Part shown: in pieces, positions 38,188 to 50,522 of the stretch
Position numbering within the stretch: the stretch's first letter is position 1
Layout: the number at the start of each line of letters is the position of its first letter
NCBI GenBank assembly: GCA_024699855.1
Contig: JAMPIQ010000002.1
Span: 9,362,001-9,426,000, forward strand
From: Aphelenchoides besseyi
Taxonomy: Eukaryota > Nematoda > Chromadorea > Rhabditida > Aphelenchoididae
Direction: 5' to 3'
Length of the DNA: 64,000 bases
The notes under the pieces: model-generated
What the model saw: the letters and a program-made list of their open reading frames with translations, nothing else
Database searches by the model: none
Told to the model about the DNA's origin: nothing
Position numbers and translations under genes: made by a program

Positions 38188-41100
38188 ATGGCTAGTGAAA
38201 AGCAGCATTTTGCGCTCAAAGAAGAAACCGGTTTTGCCGATCCGTTGAGCGATTGTCCCAACTTCAATATTCTCAACTTCATTAACAGCGCCGATACGCC
38301 GGTTGATTCGCCCGATCTGATTTACAATCAACATTTTCAATCCAACGGCTTCCATGGGAACGGACAACAAGGACTGTTGAATGCTCAACAACGTCAGTCG
38401 GGCCAACTTTTGACACAACATCAAGATGGTCATCAACAGCATTTAGTGTTGGATAGCGGAGTGATGTACAGCAACGCAACTGGTACAACACGTCTGCCGG
38501 ACTCGCCGCCAATTACGGATGGCAACTCTTCGGGATCACCTTCTTCATCTGAATCTCCATATTCGCCTGAACATTATGCCAACTATCAAATGGGTAATAG
38601 AAATTTACAACAAAACGGAATGGTTCTGAACATTCCCGACAATACGCATCAGCATATGATGAACGGTCGTAATCTTCAACATCAAACACAAATATCTCCC
38701 GGTACCGATTTTCTCAGTCCTTACCCGCCACAAACTTCAACATCACAAGTAAGAATAAGACTCATTTGCATTATCCAACCTTTTTGTTTTAGGTTTCACC
38801 ACCGGTTATGAATGGACGAAATCATGGTTATGTAATGGATGGTCAAACAGCTAACGGTTATCCAGTGGAATTCGACTTGCCAATGGAATATACGCCGAAT
38901 GTTGGAACCAAACGTCGTCGTATGCCCGATGGAAGTGTTTCCATGGTTAAACACGAAGGTGTTCCGATGTCGTTACCCAGTGTTGCGCCCTGTTCCAACG
39001 GCTACTCCGGAAGCTCTTTAAGTCACTCGCCGTTAGATGGCAGTTTGGACGATTTCGATGATTGTAATCAACAACGTACGATCAAATTTGGCGTTTTCGA
39101 TCCTCATCTCTGGTCGATTCTTTACGACGAACAACAACAAGAAATTCCGGCTCTCAAAGTGAATGTTGTGGCCGATAAGGGATTCAACTTTTCGACCAGC
39201 GACAACTGTTTCGTTAATCAAAAGAAGAATCACTTTCAAATCACCGTTCTCATCAAAGCAACCAACGAATCGCAGCCGGTTTACGTGAACACTCACGAAC
39301 ATGGTCTTCAACAAGTGAATGGATTCAAATTGGCTTTTTGTGGTGCAAAATCAGAAATGACATCTTCGGAAATTCAAATTCGACAATCACAAACCGATCG
39401 TAAACCGATTCCACACGACCCTGTTCAACTCAACATTGCACCGTTGAAACTGACCAAAATCACTGTCCCACGTCTTCATTTCTCCGAGACTACGATGAAC
39501 AATCACCGCAAAAATGGTCGTCCAAATCCCGATCAAAAGTATTTCTATCTTGTCGTCAAACTTCTAGCAGAAACTTCCAAGGGAATGACTGTTGTTCAAT
39601 CGTACGCATCAGACAAAGTGATCGTTCGGGTATGTTTTGAGTAAAACCTTGTTCATTTGCAATTTATTGTTTATAGGCATCAAATCCCGGACAGTTTGAG
39701 CCACCAGAGAACGATGTTTCGTGGCAAAAGTCAGCGGGTAACGTTCTTCATTACGGCGGTCCAGTTGCCATTGGCACCGAGAAGCCAATCAATGATGCAC
39801 AGCTAACTGTCATGGGCAATATCGTTTCGACCGGACAACACACTCGTCCATCAGATCGTCGAGTCAAAGAAGACATTATGGATGTTGACACGGGCGATGC
39901 GATGGCACGAATCGCGAATGTTCGAATTGTTGAATATGCTTACAAACCCGAAATGGCGCAACAATGGGGATTAGACGAGGAAAATCGGCATCGCGTTGGT
40001 GTGATTGCTCAAGAGTTGGCCGAAGTGATTCCGGATGCTGTTCGTGACAATGGCGAGTTTTTGACCGTAGATGATACACGCGTATTCTACGACACAGTCG
40101 CAGCAGCCCAAGAACTCTTCCGTCTGACTGGCAATTTGGAATGTAAAATTGATCAAGTGGAAAAAATCTCGGCTAAATTGGCTCGTCATGCTCAAAAGCG
40201 AAAACAAATGGGTTCAATGGCTTCTGGGCTAAGTGATTTCTCATCGTTCCTCGGCAACATCACTGAAGCAAACACCAACGCTAATCGAACTATTGCTGAA
40301 AAGGCGAAAGGAAGCTGCGCGCTGGATACCAAGAGTATGCTTTCGCAATCTCGCTTATCGTTGGTTTCAAGTGCACCATCGATGGACGCGTCGGCCAGTC
40401 AAATTGGATCAGCATCGCAATATGGTCGATACTACGGACGAAGAGGACGAAGACATGACGAATCACAACTTTGCAACTCACGTTTGACTCAAGCAACGAT
40501 GATTTCTTTAATTGTCATTATGTCGATTTGTTTGGTTACAATGTGCACACTTTACGTTCTCGATTGGTACAATCGATCTTATGTGTATACGCCACACCAT
40601 TTTCCACGTGTTACTCCAACTTCTGACTCAGCTGATGGCATTGGAAATATCATCCAATTGGCTAATTGGATACCACCGGCTCAACCGCTTGTTCATCCGC
40701 TTCTCTCCACATGCACTGGCTTATTGGGAGCGCATTGCCAACGATTCTGCTGCAATACCGATGTAAATCGAACATACGGCCGTGATGAATCTGTAAACTC
40801 TGTAACCTCATCCCATCTCCAATCACCATTGGAATTACGAGCTCTCGATTCGTCTGCACTCAGCGCTCCATCGATGAAGTTTGACAGCGGAGTCTCGATG
40901 CAATTGCTTGAGTTGAACGTCACTCTCGATGGTCATTACTGCACGGAAGGAAGTTGTAATCCGCGAAAAGGTCGATACAACTTTTATATTCCCGTTTCTC
41001 CCTATTTTCCTACTGTTTCGATGCATCTTCGTATTAAGTGAGCTCTCGTTGAAGCTAATTGAAACTAAACACACACACTTTTTAGTGTCGAACCCGGATT

Positions 41101-41400
41101 GTACATCGATGCTTGTGGCCCCTTGGCTAAATTCGAACACAAACCGTGTACTGCCGATCAGTTTGTCGAAAATATTGAACCAATGATCAACAAGGTAACA
41201 GCAATAAGCAGAAATCCTATGTAAACGACTTTGTTCAGATCGACGAAACAACTTTCGAATTGTCGGCCAGTGAGTTCATACAAAGTGCCTACCGTTTTCG
41301 TATCGGTCACTCAGCTGCTTCGTGCAGTTTGAGCGAAGATCAACAGGGTCGAAGTTTCGACGAATACAACTTGGTTTTCTATCGACAATGTGAAGCATAA
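38188..41400 (+). CDS. myrf-1: MYRF-1, membrane-bound self-cleaving transcription factor
   Basis: Five exons: 38188-38748, 38793-39629, 39677-41037, 41086-41194, 41239-41400; 1009 aa. A Gln/Asn/Ser-rich N-terminus comes first. An Ndt80-like DNA-binding domain follows (about 275-465; IKFGVFDPHLWSILYDEQ, KNHFQITV, HFSETTMNNHRKNGRPNPD). The intramolecular chaperone autocleavage domain starts about 485 and keeps the catalytic dyad S525 and K530 in PSDRRVK. A coiled coil, one transmembrane helix (about 741-761) and a luminal Cys-containing C-terminal domain complete it. MYRF trimerises in the ER membrane, cuts itself, and the N-terminal half enters the nucleus; in C. elegans it times larval neuronal and moulting programmes. 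All known working parts are present. The long 3' UTR ends at AATAAA 41815-41820, only 50 nt before the ASPDH stop on the other strand. Confidence 0.97.
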
Positions 41401-41814
41401 ATAGGAATACGATCGGTGAAATGTCCAATCGGGTACGACAATATGAAGACAAACTCCGACAATCATTCTAATTTATTCGATTTGTTTTTTTGTCACATTT
41501 ATTTTTGTTTTATCTCATGAAATTCTTTTAATTAGAACGTGTGATTTGTACAAATAGGACGTGTATACTCATTCCTTTTCGAACAGAAACTTCCCGTCTC
41601 AATCGCCTATCTTCGAACTATGTTTTGGAGATGGCGTTTTGTGGTTGAGTGATGTGTGCTTTTTGTGTTCAAGTGCATAGCCGTAACCGTATACTCCCAC
41701 TACATTGCTTTTAATCAAGCAACTTCTGTTTCCGATGTCCTCGAATTATTAACCTGGTCAAGACGATTTGTTGTGAAGCGCAATATGCCCGTATTTTCTT
41801 TTTGTTTATAGTCC

Positions 41815-41820
41815 AATAAA
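41815..41820 (+). terminator. AATAAA poly(A) signal of myrf-1
   Basis: First AATAAA after the myrf-1 stop, 415 nt downstream and adjacent to the ASPDH 3' end. Confidence 0.5.
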
Positions 41821-41869
41821 CGAGCAATTAATGGAAAACATCTTAAATATACTAATATAGAACGATATG

Positions 41870-42929
<1,060 letters not shown>

Positions 42930-42973
42930 TCTAAAGCACTGTATTCGGGATCTTATAATCGACAGCATTTATT
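42930..42973 (-). promoter_or_regulatory. Poly(A) signal plus splice acceptor between strm-1 and ASPDH
   Basis: Reading the minus strand, AATAAA (plus-strand TTTATT at 42968-42973) lies about 80 nt after the strm-1 stop and is followed about 40 nt later by CTTTAG placed one base before the ASPDH ATG. A 3'-end signal followed closely by an acceptor with no exon in front of it is the layout of a trans-spliced downstream gene in a nematode operon. Confidence 0.45.
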
Positions 42974-43050
42974 GGATCTTCCACTGCATTTTGGGTTCAC
43001 AGAACACATTGGATACAGTTTATTCGGACAGTTTGGGTTCACAAACAAAT

Positions 43051-44069
43051 TCAAAGGTCTTGTTTCTTAAAAACTAGAATCTCGGCTCCGGAAACAACTC
43101 CCATTTCTCCTGCTCTGACGATGTTCGAAACAGTTCCGGCGAGAAATGTTTTGTTGAATCGATGAAAACCTTTTGGCATCAGTTTTATCGCCTGTCCAAT
43201 CTTAATCAACCGTGCCAACGCATTCGAGTTGACCATCCACATGAAGCTCGACGAATGACTGAAACTGTAGTGGAATGGCCGACCAGTTTCCTTGGACAAA
43301 TCCGCACTTCCGATCAGCTCCAATCCAACGGCCGCAGACTTTTCGATCATTTCACTTCGCCAGTGAAGTGGTGGCATTCCACACGCGTATTCCAGGGCCG
43401 AAACCACTTTTCTAGACGCACTTTCAAAAGGAAAACAACCAAAAACCTACGAGTGTTCCTTCGAGTTCGCGTCGAATTGATCGGTTTTGACCAGATCGTA
43501 GATCACAAAACGACCACCAGGCTTCAATACCCGAGCAACCTCCGTCAAAACGGGAAGCAGGTCAATGAAATACTTGAGGGAATAAAATGGCATACGCACA
43601 ATCGAAAGTGTTGTCTTCGAACGGCATTTTCTTGCAATCTGCTTCCACTAACTTGCATTCATTTTGGGTACCCGCCGCTTTAAAATTCGAGTTTCCGATT
43701 TGAACCTAAAACCAGAATTCAACTCGATCAAATCGTTTAACTCACTTCGTTGGCCGCTATTGTAACACCAGTGAACTGCGCTTTGGTGTGAGCAAGTTCT
43801 CCAATCACCGTTCCAATTCCACAGCCAACATCCAAACAATGAGTTCCCGGAGCCAAGTGCAGTTCATCGCCAATTCGAAGATGCAGCGAATGAAGAGCTT
43901 CTTCGAGAGTCTGATTCTCTTTCAGTGGTGGAACAAAATGAAAATTCCCATTGAAATACTCATCAATCACTTTGGACATAACCGAGTAATAATGAGAAGT
44001 GACCGGTCCATGATTCTTCGTCTTCTGGGCCTCAACGAACAAACGCTCATGTTCATCAGCAAAAGCCTC
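43051..44069 (-). CDS. strm-1: STRM-1-type sterol methyltransferase, with a one-base frameshift
   Basis: Recognised exons from 5': 43746-44069, 43451-43705 and 43051-43411. The SAM-binding motif LDVGCGIG, the family motif NGNFHFVPP, MPFEDNTFDCAYAI, VLKPGGRFVIYDL, ALEYACGMPPLH and a C-terminal FNKTFLAGTV match the nematode sterol A-ring methyltransferase, which modifies sterols and so limits dauer hormone production. Exon 2 contains a +1 shift: frame is lost between CAYAI and YSLKYF at a run of four A (plus strand 43584-43587). Dropping one base restores both the motif and the phase to the next exon. This is a sequencing error or a broken copy. The first coding exon, upstream of 44069, is not resolved. 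Stop lies 121 bp from ASPDH. Confidence 0.82.
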
Positions 44070-45054
44070 CTAAAAGCATTCTATAAACAACGATCACACG
44101 TCAAAAGCGCGTAGATCACGAGCAGAATCGAAAAGATTGCTGACTCATGACGACATTTCCTCTGGTGCAAAACTTCACAATCCCAACTATCAGCATCTGG
44201 AAATCGAATTCGGCAATGAAGTTGGCCGCTCAGTTCGAGTGAGTGGTCAAGGACAAACAAACACCCGCACGAATTTGCAACTCCACTCTCTCGGTTCACC
44301 GGCAACGTCTCGTCTCTCGGGCGAGAATCGAGAGCTCGTTTATTGTACGCGTACAAACGCCTATGGACATTAAACGAAAGGTTTTGACGAGCAAACGCGT
44401 TTCCATAACATTTTCGTGAGCTTATTAGCCCAACAAAAATGTTCAGTTGAAGTCCGCTCATCATCGGTTTCCAAGACAACTGACCGGTTGCTTATACTTT
44501 GATTAAGAACGTTATCCCGTCACATGTGAATAAACGAAAAGACTTACGAGATCATGACGACGAAAATGCGTCAATAGGCGAATGAAGTTTCTGGTCATAT
44601 CAATGGACATTTTGAGCTGCGAATTGTTAATTGAACTCACTAGATGCGTGAAGACAAAACTGAAATGTTTTCAAGAATCGATGACCTATTTGGAGAATCG
44701 CCGACGAGCTGAACGCTGCAAAATGCCCTCCATGACCTCTGACCGTCGTCGACGACCATTCAGATGACCTTGTGGTTGGATTCCCTTAACAGATTACTTA
44801 AGTTTAATTAGTCCAGCAATTCACTCGATCTTTCATTCAAGAATCAACGTTCAAACAAGTCTCCAAAACCAAATAGTGTTTTCTTTACCACAGAAGAAAC
44901 TTTTCAAAAAACTTTAATTTACATTAGATACTCCAGACCACCAATTATGATAACTCGGTGGAGAAATTTGTGGCACAAAACGTTTTGGCAGAAGGAAAGC
45001 GGGTTAAAAATACAATCAACAACAAGGAAACGTGAAATCGGTTTATAAGATCTT
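44070..45054 (-). other. Upstream region of strm-1 with unresolved first exon
   Basis: Just under 1 kb between strm-1 exon 44069 and the stop of the next minus gene. The exon at 44069 begins after a CTTTTAG acceptor with no ATG in frame, so a first coding exon must lie here. One candidate ends at a GTGATC donor near 44112 in a frame open to 44479, but its translation is not protein-like, so I leave it open. Confidence 0.4.
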
Positions 45055-47360
45055 TTACTCGTCGCTAGACGGCAGCATCTCAATAAGAACTTTGATGAAA
45101 GAGGCGGCATTTACCGCGGCATATGGCTGAAAACAATCGATTGTCATGAAATAGTGTTCATATTCGTTCAGTTTACCTGCCAAGCACGTCCAGCTCGACT
45201 AGTACCACTATGATAATCAGCAATCGCACGAACAACCGCGTAAGAGTTTATGCAGTTGCCGACAACACTGGCAATAACCTTAACGATTATAATTTAAATC
45301 TGAATCAACAGCCTCACTAACCGAGTCAAATCCCGCATCAAATGCTTTGGCTCCGCATTTGCTCAAAAAGTCGTAGCGTAGTTCTTGAGCACTTGGCTGC
45401 GCAATCGGATACTCCGAATCATCTGAAACTGATCGTATGCCAAATAACAAGTAGTCGACTTACCTAAGGGCGGCGTGTAATGCAACATGGAAGCGACAGT
45501 TCCTTCGTGAAAAACGGGATGTAAACGTGAAGCATTTGGATGTGCAACTACTACACCTTCCATTGGAATATAATCAACATCACTTGACGGTCGAGTAAAG
45601 TCCAGATTCTCTGTATTCTCAGCGTTGATCTTCTCAATTAAGGCCTCTGAATTTTCGAGCCATTTCTTCTGAATTTCATCACCACTAAAATTGTCTCATC
45701 GTCAAATCCACTTATTCTGAAAGCTACCGTTCATGTAGAAGATCAATAAACGTTTCTTCTTTTGGATTCCAGCGTCGAGTTGTAACTCCCGTAATGCGAC
45801 CATTCTGTTTGACAACATCGTGAGCGTAAACATACGCTGAATTCTTTCCACCGCGTGTACTGCTAATCACAACGTCGCCCAAACGAACGTGTTCGTTTGG
45901 ATTCGTCAAATTTGGGATTCCACCGCCTACACCAACAATCAAAACGTGTTCGACATTTTGAAAGTTTCCAAGCAAACGACTAGTGACGGAACTGGCGGAT
46001 GTCGTCGCAAAACGGCTGTCGCCAATTACACTCAACTTGGTCACCACAACTCGATGACTTCCGATGTTTCCTAGACAGTAAAAATGCAAAGATATTGCTG
46101 AATTCTTTGACAACTAACCTACGGTGTAAATGTTCGAATCTCCATTCAGGTTGTACATGTGCATCGTATTTGCGTTTTCAACAACTTGTGTTACGGCCAA
46201 ATTCTCCAAAAACAAAGAAGTTATGATTGCAATCGTGGGAGATTTCTCAGCAATCGATTTGTGCAATTTGTTTTCGACAATTTCTATAATCAACATTTAA
46301 ATTTACATGTAGACATCACTTACTTGCAAAATTGTTCACTCGGATATACTCTCCGCTGTCCAATTGTTCAACGATGTTCTTGTTAATCAGTTCGGACAAA
46401 TACTCGGTAATTAGTTCTGGCGGAGCTCGAAGTGCCCTAATAAGCAATCAATCAAAATACCACTGCTACGCACTTACTCGACAAGAGCTTCAAAGCTCAA
46501 TGCATTTGGATACGCATATTCTAAGGAACTTTGCAAATGGCCTGGTAGAAGGTCCTCAACCTCTTCGTCAGCTCCTGTACGGTCTTTTATAAGCACAAAT
46601 TGAAAGAATTGAACTCACGGCAATCTCGAGCCGTCGGAACGACAATCACTTCATGATCAGCAACACGCTCGATCGTCACGTCCAAATGTTCAATGTTCGT
46701 CGAAGCAGAAGAATCACGGAAGATAAGCAACAAATTCATTAAGAACTCCACAGCATCGACACCAGTTGACATTGTGGCTTGCAAAAATATACTTTCGGCA
46801 GACTTATGACGTGCTTCACTGTCTACATTATCCTTGAACGTAAAATTCAAAGTCCGTTTTTCCTGACAATAATTTCAAATTCACTTCGGCTACGACTTCA
46901 TTACCTGATGACGATTCTCGTCGTCGTGGTTCACCCACACATTGAAACTGCTGTTCACATCGCATCTTGAATCTGAAATATAGAAATATTAGCAGTAAAA
47001 GGCCGTTGATCACCATCGTATGAATTGGCTTGTGGCAAAATCAACAATCCGTAAAACTTTCCGTCGGCCACGTGCAACGGCTCCTGATGTTCGCCGGCAA
47101 ATGTTCTGAAATTTTCAGTTCTGAATTAAAACCACGCCCAACACCGTTCGCTCGTTCCTACTCCTCTTTGCTAACTGATCTCATTAGCGACCACGCAGAA
47201 CTTCAGCGCACCCAAAAGTCATTTGAAAAACTCACCGGAAGATTCGGCTGATGTTGTGAGTTGAATCCTTTTTCAACGGCAAGAGTGCAACAACCAACTC
47301 ATCGGAATTGTACGTGTAGGTCTCCGTACCGAATTCCGAGTGTACGGCGGAAATAGCCAT
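45055..47360 (-). CDS. Winged-helix and nucleoside-phosphorylase-fold protein
   Basis: Twelve exons from 5': 47236-47360, 47014-47105, 46905-46972, 46619-46862, 46478-46583, 46324-46436, 46119-46283, 45728-46070, 45464-45684, 45322-45422, 45177-45278, 45055-45126; 583 aa, all phases closed. Residues 1-175 form an unrecognised alpha/beta domain. Residues about 190-250 read like a winged helix (ALRAPPELITEYLSELI...IVEQLD, EYIRVNN). From about 250 a PNP/UDP phosphorylase fold follows: VVVTKLS, VEHVLIVGVGGGIP, HVRLGDVVIS, DAGFDSVIASV and RAIADYHSG, which match its phosphate/ribose loop, its strands and the closing acidic base-recognition segment. Such enzymes cleave nucleosides, but enzymatic activity is not proven here and the fusion suggests a regulatory role. 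The ATG directly follows a CTTTCAG acceptor, consistent with trans-splicing. Confidence 0.8.
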
Positions 47361-48852
47361 CTGAAAGACGTTCATGCAAATCAATCGAACCGCAAGAAAA
47401 AGTCGAATAAAATCGAAATGACGAGCCGTGAATGAAATTCTCAATCGGATTTAATAAAATCATAAATCGTTAAATGATGATCACGATACGAAATGGATCC
47501 GTCTGTGGGGCCTTGAGTCAGCTGTCATTGCATCCCCGGCGAAACAAACGCCTCAACACGGCAAATGGTCCCGGAAAAGACGCGAGCCGGTCGCACAATC
47601 GTTCGCGTACAAGAGAGCAAAAGGACTGTTCGCTATGCGCATTAACAAGCAAACGCCGTTGCAGTAATGCGATCACAATCCCTGGTGAATCCTCACAACG
47701 GGCATTTTGATGAAATTAGCGACTCGAATTCCCAATTGAGGAGCTTTTCTTGCGGACCATCGTAAAAAGCAACACTATTGCTGTCGTGTTGAACAGCGAA
47801 AGAGGTGTCAATTCAAGTTCGAATGGACATAGGACGCCATTGGATCGTTTGGTTGATCGAGAACAAATATGAAGGTATAAACGTTTTTGGAAGTTGTAAC
47901 GATCGCACTTTTCGTTCTGCTGCTAAAAATCGAAACGTTCAATTTCAACAGACGCAAAGCGGCTACGTTCAAACAGCGAAGATAAATTGTGACCCATTGG
48001 TGTGTTTATGGAAAAAACTGATTTCAATCTGCTTTAGTTTTCTGCTAATCACGATCGTAGTTTACGAGCTTTGAAAAGATGCACAACAATCAAATTGACC
48101 TTATCGACGATTGCCAACAAGTTTGTTGGTCGTGTATCTATGGCTTGTTAGAAGCGTAATAGTTGATCTCGAAAATCGTTTTCTATCATCAGTTGATTGT
48201 ATATCGAACAGTAGACACGAATTTGCATGCAATCACAGTGCAAACATAATGCAACATTGAATTTGATTGTTGTTGTTTGTTTTAGTATTGGTTTGATGTT
48301 CTGCTCCGCAATAGGCTTCACGTCAATCAATAGGCAATTCACGTGCAATTGTCGACCGAGTTTCGATGCGCTCGCTGAAACTTTTCAAATTCGTGGACAA
48401 ACTTCGATGCGCTTCATGGCCATGGAGGAAGAAGGATGGTTGATTCCGAAGGTGTTTGGCGAGAAACGGGCGTCCGTGGAATTGCACAATGTTTCTCGTA
48501 CAAAAATGACGACAAACAACGGGCTTACGCTAAGACTCGGGTGCGCTCCGTCCAGCTCGTCTTCGTCGTTGTTTTTGTTGTTATTGTGGGCTCCATCGTC
48601 CCGTAACATCGTTTTGATCGTCAACGTTGCCCGTCCACTTCGTTTGCTCGGCCCGCGGAGCAGGACGTGTGGATCACGTCTGGGTCTCGATACAACGGCA
48701 AACACGCAAAAACTCGCTATAGCTGCTCATTAGTTCGTTGACGGGTTGAGAAGTTCGTTCGTTTCTGTGCCATAAACGTTCTATCTAATTTCTACTGTAA
48801 CTCACGGATTGGCACAACGCTTCGAACTGAACGCTTCTCTCATCCCGTTCAA
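47361..48852. promoter_or_regulatory. Divergent intergenic region before the astacin gene
   Basis: 1.5 kb between diverging starts. A 168-codon plus frame at 48227-48733 has a 106-codon frame opposite it; neither has a domain or a credible intron chain, and the sequence is locally GC-rich, which lengthens random frames. No other feature seen. Confidence 0.4.
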
Positions 48853-50206
48853 ATGCTTAATTCAATTTGGAGGCATATTTTTTGGCTGCAAAGTTTGAAT
48901 ATGTTATGCAGTGCAGCACATCTTCCAACCTATCTCACAGCTACCGACTTTGCTAACGCACGATATGTCGACGTGGATCAGCCGATGAAAGTGCAACTCA
49001 ACGATCAACATTTTCATGCAAAGGTTGGTGTTTTCGTTCTTTACAATATCATTCATTACTGTTGTTTTATATCTTTCTTACAATTGCAGAGATTTCGAAG
49101 AGGTTCTGTGGTTTCATTCGAAACGGACAAATGGCCCGGTGGTCGTGTTCCCTATGTTCTCTCAACAGCTTATAGTTCGTTTTAGTTTAGTTCCCATCAT
49201 TGAAGCCATTTTAGCTCCTTCGCAACGCGCAATTTTGGCACGTTCGATGGCCGCCTATTCGACGAAGACGTGTATTAGATTTGTACCGAAAGAACCCACA
49301 GATCGAGATTACATTGTGATTTCAAAGTTAGATGGGTAAGTACATTCGGTTTGCTGCTTTTTTGCTTCCGTGGTTTGTTTGAACAAAGTCTTCGGTCGCA
49401 ACCTCGTTCTTATTGTTCACATTCGATCTAACAAACAAGCTGCCCTCAGCGGTTGTCGACAAATCTGTTTGTCAAATAAGCTAATTTTATGATCATACAA
49501 AACTTTTGACGGATGATTTTTTATGTGCTTCCGGTTTGATAGGAAGTTTTGTGAGATTAACGAAAATAACTGGAGGATTTTAGATGCTATGCGGACTTTG
49601 CAAGAGTTGGTGGTCGACAACAAGTTTCGTTGGCTGACGAATGCATCGATTATGCAACAATAATACACGAGGTAAGTCGTTGAACTAATGAATGTAAACG
49701 GAAATGCTCTACGACGGTGGATTTTCTCATCAATGACTATGGGCTCAAAAACCACGATCGTAGAGCATTTTCGTTGACTTTCATTATCTCAACGATTTAG
49801 TTGATGCATGTGATTGGATTTATCCATGAGCATCAACGCGACGATCGAGACTCTTTCGTAAAAATTATCTGGAAAAATGTCATTGATGGTATGAGATAAC
49901 GAACACTAACAACGTGAAAGATTGAATTCAGGAGCGAATGCTGATTTTGATAAAATTAGTTCTGTCGGCTTATCGAACTACGGCGAACCATACGATTACT
50001 TTTCTATTATGCACTACGAAAGCACGGAAGGAAGTAAGAATGGCCAAAATACCATCGAATCGAAGACCGTCGGATACACCCCGTTGATGGGGAAATCAAC
50101 CGATTTCACACGCGGTGATCTCAATCGAATCAACAAGGCATACAAGTGTTTTAATGGCGCCAACACAGTTCTTCGACAACATCCAGCCCAATTACTGCGT
50201 TCGTAA
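48853..50206 (+). CDS. Astacin-family zinc metalloprotease, single catalytic domain
   Basis: Six exons: 48853-49023, 49090-49174, 49215-49335, 49584-49671, 49801-49888, 49932-50206; 275 aa. The N-terminus has a hydrophobic leader (about 8-22), then a short propeptide to RFRRG, where the mature enzyme probably begins. The zinc site [12 protein letters not shown] gives ligands H154, H158 and H164 with catalytic E155, followed by HQRDDRD. The Met-turn SIMHY is present. The enzyme ends soon after the catalytic domain, with no EGF, CUB, ShK or TSP module. Nematode astacins (nas genes) act in hatching, moulting, digestion or cuticle processing. Which nas clade this belongs to cannot be told by eye. 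AATAAA at 50347-50352; convergent with the F-box gene (316 bp between stops). Confidence 0.9.
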
Positions 50207-50522
50207 TCAAACCAAAATCAGTTGGAAGAACGAAGGTCTTTTGCAAGTGTTCATTCATCCAATTTATACCATCTAAGGCGTTTCCTGATCTCAATAAGAC
50301 GATGATTCGGGCGATCCTCAAAATAATGCGTATACTTCTAATCAATAATAAACTTCTAATGACTTAAAATGCTCAATCTGTTCGTGCGTATATTACAGAT
50401 CTATCACAAACAGATCACAGTCGTGATCAGTAGACTTAAGCAAAACAGTAAGCCATTAGATTTTGTGGTTACTTTAATTTCATAGACCACAATTGATATC
50501 TACAGTCAATGGTGGTGACCAA

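Noticed and set aside
48227..48733. 168-codon plus frame before the astacin gene
   Set aside because: Locally GC-rich DNA with a 106-codon frame opposite it; neither shows a domain or credible splice sites.
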